Positions 58,313 through 64,000 of a DNA stretch of 64,000 nucleotides are shown here, piece after piece. A program made the position numbers and the translations under genes. The notes under the pieces are model-generated. The model was not told the DNA's origin. It worked only from the letters and a program-made list of their open reading frames with translations, and made no database searches. This DNA is from [Pasteurella] aerogenes (lineage in GTDB: Bacteria; Pseudomonadota; Gammaproteobacteria; Enterobacterales; Pasteurellaceae). Numbering within the stretch: the stretch's first letter is position 1; every line of letters begins with the position of its first letter. The stretch lies in the NCBI GenBank assembly GCA_900637275.1, contig LR134362.1:1364001-1428000 (forward strand), given 5' to 3'.

Positions 58313-58348
58313 AAACAAAAAACCACTTACGTTTAAAGCGTAAGTGGT
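58313..58348 (-). terminator. Intrinsic terminator of the CstA-family gene
   Basis: AACCACTTACG (58321-58331) pairs with CGTAAGTGGTT (58339-58349) over a 7-base loop. A/T tracts flank both sides, so it may work in both directions; it ends the transcript arriving from 58383. Confidence 0.88.
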
Positions 58349-58382
58349 TTTTTAATACTAACGACTTAGAAATAAGAGTCGA

Positions 58383-59900
58383 TTATTCTAATGATGCCAA
58401 TTCTTCTGGTGTTTTTGCCGGTTTAAGCAATCCGAAGAATAACAAGCCACATACTACAGTACAAGCAAGACCGCCCCATACAGAAATGTCATAGCTTAAT
58501 CCGAAACCGATTGGTGCATTTAAGATAAATGTTGCACAAACTGCAGTCATGAATAACGCTGGAATAGTAGCGATCCAGTGGAATTTACCAGTACGTAATA
58601 AGTAAGCCGCACCTACCCATAAGGTAATCATCGCGGTGGTTTGGTTCGCCCAACCGAAATAACGCCATAAGATTTGGAAGTCAATGGTTGAAACATAGAA
58701 ACCAACTGCAAATAGAGGGATTGCAATAGCTAAACGTTTACCAATATTACGTTGATCGAATTTTAAGAAATCAGCAATTAATAAACGAGCTGCACGGAAT
58801 GCAGTATCACCAGAAGTGATTGGCAATACAACAACCCCTAATACCGCTAAGATACCGCCGAATAAGCCTAACATACCAATCGCAGAGTCATAAACCACTT
58901 TAGATGGTGTACCTTTTAACGCTTCTACTAAAGAGGCTTGATCTGGATAGAAACTTAAACCGACCATACACCAAATTAACGCGATAACCCCTTCAGCAAT
59001 CATTGCACCGTAGAAAATAAAACGACCTTCTTTTTCGTTTTCAGTACAACGCGCCATTAATGGAGATTGTGTAGCGTGGAAACCGGAAATCGCACCACAA
59101 GCAATGGTGATAAACAATAAAGGCCAAATCGGTAAATTATCCGGGTGCATATTTTTGAAGAAATCTAATAAACCGATATCAGTACCAACGGTTCTAAAGA
59201 GTGGAATGCCTTCAAATAATAGACCGAACAACATACCTAAGGTCATAAACATTAATAATGCGCCGAAGAACGGATAAACACGACCGATAATTTTATCAAT
59301 CGGAACTAAGGTCGCAATAATGTAGTAAACGAAGATAATGGTGGTCCATACAGTTAAAATGGTTCCTGCTGATGCACCGGCTTCATCATTAACTGCCGCT
59401 GCTCCCACAGAACCAGAAGACATTAAATCGCTGGTAATGTTAGTTAAAAGTGATGCTGGACTTGCAACGAAGACCACACCAACTAATAACAACAACAAAA
59501 TAGCAAACACATTCATAAAATGTTTCGCTGGACGACCGAGGTATTTACCAGCAAGATGAGGAATATTTGCCCCACCGTTACGAATACTTAACATCCCCGT
59601 TAAGTAATCATGTACCGCACCGGCAAAAATACAACCGAAAACGATCCACAACATCGCTACCGGTCCATACAACGCCCCTAAAATAGGACCAAAAATCGGA
59701 CCGGTACCAGCAATATTTAATAACTGGATTAGCCAAATTTTCTTTTTGGTCATTGGCACATAGTCAACACCATCTTGTTGCGTATATGCCGGCGTCTCAC
59801 GACTTGGATTAATGACAAATACTTTTTCTACAACTTTACTATAGGCAAAATAACCTATCAGCAAAATTGCAACACACAATAAAAACCACAACATAAACAA
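58383..59900 (-). CDS. CstA-family transporter (short form)
   Basis: The 505-residue protein has about 13 to 16 membrane helices and the core CstA motifs NIAGTGPIFGPILGALYG, FAGAVHDYLTGMLSIRNGG, GAISGFHATQSPLMARCTENEKEGR and LPITSGDTAFRAARLL. E. coli homologues CstA and BtsT (about 700 residues) take up pyruvate or peptides during starvation. This one is the shorter form, without most of their C-terminal extension. Pyruvate is a reasonable guess for the substrate but is not shown by the sequence. AGGTG precedes the ATG, and an unusual promoter/hairpin arrangement lies upstream. Confidence 0.88.
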   Translation of the reverse strand: MFMLWFLLCVAILLIGYFAYSKVVEKVFVINPSRETPAYTQQDGVDYVPMTKKKIWLIQLLNIAGTGPIFGPILGALYGPVAMLWIVFGCIFAGAVHDYLTGMLSIRNGGANIPHLAGKYLGRPAKHFMNVFAILLLLLVGVVFVASPASLLTNITSDLMSSGSVGAAAVNDEAGASAGTILTVWTTIIFVYYIIATLVPIDKIIGRVYPFFGALLMFMTLGMLFGLLFEGIPLFRTVGTDIGLLDFFKNMHPDNLPIWPLLFITIACGAISGFHATQSPLMARCTENEKEGRFIFYGAMIAEGVIALIWCMVGLSFYPDQASLVEALKGTPSKVVYDSAIGMLGLFGGILAVLGVVVLPITSGDTAFRAARLLIADFLKFDQRNIGKRLAIAIPLFAVGFYVSTIDFQILWRYFGWANQTTAMITLWVGAAYLLRTGKFHWIATIPALFMTAVCATFILNAPIGFGLSYDISVWGGLACTVVCGLLFFGLLKPAKTPEELASLE

Positions 59901-59924
59901 AACACCTCATACGAATAAAAGAAA

Positions 59925-59963
59925 ACGCTTACTTTACAATCAGAAAAACGGTAAAGTAAGCGT
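59925..59963 (-). terminator. Terminator-like hairpin between the small Cys protein gene and the CstA-family gene
   Basis: ACGCTTACTTTAC (59925-59937) and GTAAAGTAAGCGT (59951-59963) form a perfect 13-base-pair stem with a 13-base loop. In minus-strand RNA it is followed by a U-rich tract (UUUUCUUUUAUU). It lies 48 bases after the small gene and 24 bases before the CstA-family ATG. Confidence 0.85.
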
Positions 59964-59992
59964 ATTTTATGGAGTTGTTATAATTAAGTAAA
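59964..59992 (-). promoter_or_regulatory. Candidate promoter of the CstA-family gene, abutting the hairpin
   Basis: On the minus strand TTTACT (59987-59992) and TAAAAT (59964-59969) are 17 bases apart. Initiation about 7 bases on would fall inside the 5' arm of the hairpin, so transcripts from here could not form the full terminator stem. Confidence 0.45.
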
Positions 59993-60011
59993 CTAAAGTT
60001 TCACGATTTAG

Positions 60012-60212
60012 CTAAAATTTCTTTGTGATTTTGTGAACTTCGTCACATTTTTTTAACTCAACAGGTTCTTGATCGGGAATTTTATTGCCATTTTCGTCCG
60101 CTCTTACGACCGGCATACAACCACAACTGCGTCCTTCAAGGCCGGACTCTTTATAAAATTGATCATATTTTGCCCAAAGGCGCTTGAACCAACTTTTCTC
60201 TTGTTCTGCCAT
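60012..60212 (-). CDS. Small cysteine-containing hypothetical protein (66 residues)
   Basis: I do not recognise this protein with confidence. A strong ribosome site GGGAGGA lies upstream of the ATG, and a promoter and terminator flank it, so it is very likely real. The sequence starts MAEQEKSWFKRLWAKYDQFY, an amphipathic basic helix. It has a Cys-x-Cys pair in GRSCGCMPVVRADENG and a lone Cys near the end (KKCDEVHKITKKF). No membrane segment or signal peptide is visible. In E. coli small Cys-bearing proteins (YbdD, YjiX) accompany cstA and btsT, but this one is not obviously similar. It may be a Pasteurellaceae-specific DUF family. Confidence 0.75.
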   Translation of the reverse strand: MAEQEKSWFKRLWAKYDQFYKESGLEGRSCGCMPVVRADENGNKIPDQEPVELKKCDEVHKITKKF

Positions 60213-60245
60213 ACGTCCTCCCGTTATTTAACCAAATGCATTCTT

Positions 60246-60274
60246 AGTATAATACGAATTAATCCATTCGTTAA
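60246..60274 (-). promoter_or_regulatory. Probable promoter of the small Cys protein gene
   Basis: On the minus strand TTAACG (60269-60274) and TATACT (60246-60251) have a 17-base spacer. The -35 box overlaps the tmcA stop codon. Initiation would be about 25 to 30 bases before the ATG. Confidence 0.5.
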
Positions 60275-62187
60275 GTACAATTGTAATCAATTTGTTGCAA
60301 AAACGCCTTAATTTCCGACCGCACTTTTTTTAACCAAACCGCTTTTCCTACGCCTGTGGGGTATATTCCACTATGGAGCAAAAAATCCTGTATTAACGGC
60401 GCATTTTCCAAATCATAATGTCTCGCCAAACGTCTTAACGACGGAATTGTCGCCGCTAAAGTGCGGTGAAAATTGGCAAAATTTTGTAAATATCGCCAAT
60501 CTTCTGCCCGCAATGTCCAATCTGAAGAGGCGGTTTCCCATTTGCTCGCCAGCGGATGAAATGATAATGCCATATCGCGTTGAAATTGCCCCGCAGCCAC
60601 TTGACAAAAATCTTCTCCCTCCGGACTCAACGGATAGAGCGCAATGGCAGCGTAATGCCCACTGCTGGCTTCCTGATGTTCCCCAATATGCGCCAACACA
60701 AAACCACATTTTTGCCAAAATGCCCATAACTTCGGATGATAACCAAAACTCACCGATAAAAAATCCACCGTCGTTTTTTGCAATACTTGCACCAATTGCT
60801 GCCCCAGTGTTTTTTGTCGCCATGCCGGCTGCACTGCAATGCGGGAAATACGCAATGAAGTCAATTTACAAGCGGCCGGCAAGTCCCACTGAAATGCCAA
60901 GGCTTGCGCTGCAAGATTACCTTTTGGACGCCGCTGCCCGCGACAAATTTGGTTCACCAATGCCGGATCTAGCATCCCACCTTCATGCACCGCCCAAATG
61001 CCACCAAGTAATTGTTCCTCCGCTTTTGCCATCACAAACGCTTGCTTAGGCGCATCCAACAAACGTCGTAAATCAATGGGCGAGGTACGATAATGAGCTT
61101 GCGTCAATAACGCATAAAAAGCGTCCGGTTGTTTAGCAATCTCCGCTGGCAAATAAGAGCTGATGTGTATGTTCGCGGGTTGAAAATAGGACGGGGTAGG
61201 AAATTGAGACTCAATATCTAACAATAACAGCGTTTCAAGAAATGCTTCAATAGGATCGTCTTTTTCCCAGCGCAAAGGCTGCGTTAAAGTAAAATGAGTA
61301 AAAGTGCGGTCAATTTTTTGCTGAAATTTCAAAGAAAAACCACGCCCTGTTCCTTCGTAACTGTGTGTCGTGGTGCTAAAAATCACGTGTTTAAAGTGCT
61401 GCGCAAAAACCGCTAACAGCGGCAATGGGATCATTGCTGCCTCATCTACCAACAACCAAGCCTCTTGATAATATTGCGGCGCGTGTTGCAATTGCGCAGC
61501 TAAATTATCCGGCGCAATAAAATCCAGCGTTTGAGAGGAAAATTGCGTTAAGGTATGTACCGCATTTTTATTAGGTGCAGTAAGATAAAGTGGATCGGTT
61601 AATTTATCGGCAAGCAACCCCAATAAGGCGGATTTTCCACGTCCACGCTTAGCGGTCAAAAAGTATAATTCGCTTTGTTGCAACAAAATCTGGCGGATAA
61701 TGTCCTGCTGTTCCGGTGTAGCATGATGCGCCGTTGGTGGCACAAAAATCGACGAAAAATCCACCGCACTTATTGTTGTCTCATTTGGTTTCAATACCGG
61801 AAATCCATATTGCCTAATACATTGCTTTAAGCGCGTCACAAAATGTGGCGTAGCGATCGGATAAGGCTCACCACTCCAGCGCAAACTATCCCTATCCGGC
61901 AGCTGTTCCCATTCCTCCCAAACTGGAATCAGCACCCACAAGCGCCCGCCACCAACTAAAGTACCGCAAACGATCGCCAGTGCGGCCAAATCCATTCCAT
62001 CGCGAGCATCAAAAACAATGTGATCAAAGGATTGCCCAAGTAAATTTTGGGCTTGTGAAAAAAGGCAAAATGTAGGCTGAAAATCTGCCACATCAGGCTT
62101 CGCCATTCCCACCCATAATAAATGAGGATTGTGGCAAAATAGATGAATATCCGCTTGCACTAGAAAGGTCAGTTGGCGTGGCAACAT
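60271..62187 (-). CDS. tmcA: tRNA(Met) cytidine acetyltransferase
   Basis: TmcA forms N4-acetylcytidine at the wobble base of elongator tRNA-Met, using ATP and acetyl-CoA. I place the start at the ATG at 62187 (MLPRQLTFLVQADIHL), directly after the ybeY stop, giving 638 residues. The N-terminal DUF1726-like domain is followed by the helicase-like core with P-loop TAKRGRGKSALLGLL and LLVDEAAMIPLPLL, then a GNAT domain (LTSLRISRIAVQPAWRQKTLGQQLVQ) and the tRNA-binding tail. The substrate tRNA gene is at 31124-31200. Confidence 0.94.
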   Translation of the reverse strand: MLPRQLTFLVQADIHLFCHNPHLLWVGMAKPDVADFQPTFCLFSQAQNLLGQSFDHIVFDARDGMDLAALAIVCGTLVGGGRLWVLIPVWEEWEQLPDRDSLRWSGEPYPIATPHFVTRLKQCIRQYGFPVLKPNETTISAVDFSSIFVPPTAHHATPEQQDIIRQILLQQSELYFLTAKRGRGKSALLGLLADKLTDPLYLTAPNKNAVHTLTQFSSQTLDFIAPDNLAAQLQHAPQYYQEAWLLVDEAAMIPLPLLAVFAQHFKHVIFSTTTHSYEGTGRGFSLKFQQKIDRTFTHFTLTQPLRWEKDDPIEAFLETLLLLDIESQFPTPSYFQPANIHISSYLPAEIAKQPDAFYALLTQAHYRTSPIDLRRLLDAPKQAFVMAKAEEQLLGGIWAVHEGGMLDPALVNQICRGQRRPKGNLAAQALAFQWDLPAACKLTSLRISRIAVQPAWRQKTLGQQLVQVLQKTTVDFLSVSFGYHPKLWAFWQKCGFVLAHIGEHQEASSGHYAAIALYPLSPEGEDFCQVAAGQFQRDMALSFHPLASKWETASSDWTLRAEDWRYLQNFANFHRTLAATIPSLRRLARHYDLENAPLIQDFLLHSGIYPTGVGKAVWLKKVRSEIKAFLQQIDYNCT

Positions 62188-62191
62188 GATA

Positions 62192-62659
62192 TTATGCTTT
62201 TTCTGCGAGATAAGGATCCTCAAAACCTAGACCGAGCATAATTTCCGTTTCCAAGCTTTCCATTTCTTCCGCTTCGGCATCTTCAATATGATCGTAACCG
62301 AGTAAATGCAAACAGCCATGCACCACCATATGCGCCCAATGCGCCATTAGTGGCTTGTCTTGTTCGCGCGCCTCTTGCTCCACCACTTGGCGACAAATCA
62401 CCAAATCTCCCAACAACGTTAACTCCACTTCATCCGGGCATTCAAACGGAAACGACAACACGTTCGTTGGTTTATCCTTGCCACGATAGGTTAAATTTAA
62501 CTGATGGCTTTCTGCTTCATCCACAATACGCACGGTGATTTCCGGCTCCATCGTTTGCGCCCGCACCGCTGCATTTGCCCATTGCTGAATTTGTTCCTCG
62601 CTCGGCAAATTCTCAATATTTTCACTGGCAATTTGTAAATCAATGATCACATTATTCAT
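62192..62659 (-). CDS. ybeY: Endoribonuclease YbeY (16S rRNA maturation factor)
   Basis: YbeY acts in 16S rRNA 3'-end processing and ribosome quality control. The 155-residue protein has the zinc motif His-x3-His-x5-His in [16 protein letters not shown], preceded by [10 protein letters not shown]. The ATG overlaps the phoH end by 8 bases, and tmcA starts 5 bases after the stop, so the three genes form one operon. E. coli has ybeZ-ybeY-ybeX here; tmcA takes the place of ybeX. Confidence 0.96.
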   Translation of the reverse strand: MNNVIIDLQIASENIENLPSEEQIQQWANAAVRAQTMEPEITVRIVDEAESHQLNLTYRGKDKPTNVLSFPFECPDEVELTLLGDLVICRQVVEQEAREQDKPLMAHWAHMVVHGCLHLLGYDHIEDAEAEEMESLETEIMLGLGFEDPYLAEKA

Positions 62660-63752
62660 CTTTATTATCTCGTTCTATTTCTGCTTGATTTTCCGACCGC
62701 ACTTTACGACGTTGTTCAGCCAAGTGCTGACGACGAATTTCATCTTCCGCCTCCCAACGCTCGTACGCTTGTACCACTTTCGCCACCACAGGATGGCGTA
62801 CAATATCTTGACTATCAAAATAGTTAAAGCTCAATTCCGGTACATTTCCCAACACCTCCATCGCATGGCGCAAACCGGATTTTTGGCTACGCGGCAAGTC
62901 AATTTGTGTCACATCGCCTGTAATGACCGCTTTGGAATTAAAACCAATACGGGTAAGAAACATTTTCATTTGTTCTACTGTGGTATTTTGACTTTCATCC
63001 AAAATAATAAAGCTGTCGTTTAACGTCCGCCCGCGCATATACGCCAAAGGGGCAATTTCAATTACATTACGCTCCATCAATTTTTGCACTTTTTCAAAAC
63101 CAAGCATTTCAAACAGCGCATCATACAACGGACGCAAATAAGGCTCAATTTTCTGCCCTAAATCGCCCGGCAAAAAACCCAATTTCTCCCCGGCTTCTAC
63201 TGCCGGACGGGTCAGTAACACACGACGAATTTCTTGTTTTTCCAACGCCTCAACCGCTGCCGCAACCGCTAAAAAGGTTTTTCCTGTTCCCGCTGGACCA
63301 ATTCCAAAGCTAATATCATGGGTTAAAATATTGTGCAAATATTCAATTTGATTTTTACCGCGTGGCTTAATTAAACCACGCTTGGTTTTAATCGTGGTAC
63401 TATAAACCCGACTTTCCTCTCGCTCGTCATGCGCCTGCAGCAACATTCGGCTTTCTTGGATCGCCATATGGACATCTTCTAAATCCAATTCTTTCACCTT
63501 GCCCCGCACTGCAGCAGTTTCCGCATACAAAACTTGAATTAATTTGACCGCACTTTGCAATAATTGCGCGTGATGCGGTTTAGCCTCGTCCTCTTGAGAT
63601 TGGATAGTAAAGGTAAAATTTCGTCTTGAAATCAACAAATTAAACGCTTTTTCAATCAATTGGATATTTTCATCAAAAGCGCCACACAAGGCTTGTAAAC
63701 GCGCATTATCTTGCGGTTCAAGGGTGAATGTTTCAGTCAAATCGTGAGTCAA
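62652..63752 (-). CDS. phoL: PhoH-family ATPase (YbeZ/PhoL)
   Basis: This 366-residue protein belongs to the PhoH ATPase family and is probably the partner of YbeY in RNA processing. The Walker A motif is [20 protein letters not shown], followed by [43 protein letters not shown] (Walker B) and [12 protein letters not shown]. The start is a TTG at 63752 with AAGGA seven bases upstream; no ATG occurs before the conserved N-terminal block [21 protein letters not shown], so the TTG is needed. The C-terminus is charged ([19 protein letters not shown]). Confidence 0.94.
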   Translation of the reverse strand: MTHDLTETFTLEPQDNARLQALCGAFDENIQLIEKAFNLLISRRNFTFTIQSQEDEAKPHHAQLLQSAVKLIQVLYAETAAVRGKVKELDLEDVHMAIQESRMLLQAHDEREESRVYSTTIKTKRGLIKPRGKNQIEYLHNILTHDISFGIGPAGTGKTFLAVAAAVEALEKQEIRRVLLTRPAVEAGEKLGFLPGDLGQKIEPYLRPLYDALFEMLGFEKVQKLMERNVIEIAPLAYMRGRTLNDSFIILDESQNTTVEQMKMFLTRIGFNSKAVITGDVTQIDLPRSQKSGLRHAMEVLGNVPELSFNYFDSQDIVRHPVVAKVVQAYERWEAEDEIRRQHLAEQRRKVRSENQAEIERDNKDE

Positions 63753-63917
63753 AGGACAATCCTTACAGGGTTGATAAATAATAATTTAGTGTAACAAATT
63801 TTTCCCGTGGCGACTAATCCCCTTTCAGTGAAAAGAATTAAATTTTTTTCAATAAAAAAGCCTATCCTTTGTTAGCAATACGAATAAAAATATTGTACAT
63901 TAAAGACAAAACACAAA

Positions 63918-63949
63918 AAGTGCGGTCCATTTTTTGACCGTTTTTATAG
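63918..63949 (+). other. Imperfect uptake-signal hairpin in the hisH leader
   Basis: An uptake signal (63918-63926) ends in CGGTC, which pairs with GACCG at 63937-63941 over an 8-base loop. It is followed by TTTTT, directly before the hisH ribosome site AGGA. It has the outline of a weak terminator, although no plus-strand gene lies upstream. Confidence 0.45.
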
Positions 63950-63957
63950 GAATACAC

Positions 63958-64000
63958 ATGACCAAACTCATCATCATCGACACAGGCTGTGCAAACCTGT
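63958..64000 (+). CDS. hisH: Imidazole glycerol phosphate synthase subunit HisH, 5' end only
   Basis: Only 14 codons are in the window, reading MTKLIIIDTGCANL. This matches the conserved start of HisH, the glutamine amidotransferase subunit that works with HisF in histidine synthesis. AGGA lies 7 bases before the ATG. It is divergent from phoH, and no hisG, hisD, hisC or hisB lies upstream, so hisH appears to begin a transcription unit. The call rests on a short but distinctive motif. Confidence 0.75.
   Translation, partial: MTKLIIIDTGCANL

Noticed and set aside
60447..61049. A 200-codon plus-strand reading frame
   Set aside because: It lies wholly antisense to tmcA, has no family motif or ribosome site, and shows the Pro/His-rich composition of a shadow frame.

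Overview
The window is chromosomal DNA of a gammaproteobacterium of the family Pasteurellaceae, in the group that carries the Haemophilus influenzae-type DNA uptake signal. Two things show this. The 9-mer AAGTGCGGT or its complement occurs at about 57 places found by eye, where chance predicts fewer than one. The proteins and local gene orders (glnD/map/erpA/yacL/mrcB, adk-ampG-galE, the mra-fts-mur cluster followed by lpxC and pheA) also resemble H. influenzae as I remember it. The genus (Haemophilus, Aggregatibacter, Pasteurella, Rodentibacter or a relative) cannot be fixed from the sequence alone. I see no prophage, insertion sequence, CRISPR array, toxin island or other mobile DNA. Nearly everything is core housekeeping.

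Layout. 1-3.4 kb: a truncated YwiC-like membrane protein, a RidA-family protein, an endonuclease/exonuclease/phosphatase-fold protein and an NhaP-type Na+/H+ antiporter. 3.5-14 kb: glnD and map (minus strand), then erpA, yacL, mrcB, fabI, rnb and a Nif3/YbgI protein (plus strand), several closed by clear intrinsic terminators. 14.2-16.2 kb: nagB-nagA with a candidate operator; the likely repressor gene nagC lies at 31.3-32.6 kb. 16.5-24.7 kb: the sulfate assimilation operon cysG-cysH-cysD-cysN-cysJ-cysI. 25-30.5 kb: an orphan oligopeptide-binding lipoprotein, a DUF454 protein, prlC and an atypical Nramp-family transporter. 30.8-31.2 kb: tRNAs Met-Leu-Gln-Gln. 32.7-38.7 kb: a periplasmic ATP-dependent DNA ligase behind a CRP-S-like competence site, adk, ampG, galE, a small glycine-zipper lipoprotein and a purine permease. 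38.8-58.2 kb: pheA and then the complete division and cell wall cluster from mraZ to lpxC, read on the minus strand. 58.4-64 kb: a CstA-family transporter, a small cysteine-containing protein, phoH-ybeY-tmcA, and the first codons of hisH.

How the genes work together. The dcw cluster encodes the cytoplasmic steps from UDP-MurNAc to lipid II (murC, D, E, F, ddl, mraY, murG), the septal synthase (ftsW, ftsI) and the divisome core (ftsL, Q, A, Z). It is headed by its own regulator mraZ, with a three-box operator that can be read directly. mrcB adds a bifunctional synthase; ampG, nagB and nagA recycle wall sugars. The cys operon reduces sulfate to sulfide through an APS reductase of the iron-sulfur type, so no APS kinase gene is needed and none is present. 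Competence is visible as the uptake sequences and as the CRP-S-like site upstream of the DNA ligase.

No wholly new multigene system was found. The observations most worth following are the regulatory ones (MraZ boxes, CRP-S site, a promoter inside a terminator upstream of the cstA homologue, uptake sequences reused as terminators) and some protein oddities (the FtsZ insertion, an Nramp protein without its metal motif, an unrecognised 66-residue Cys protein).
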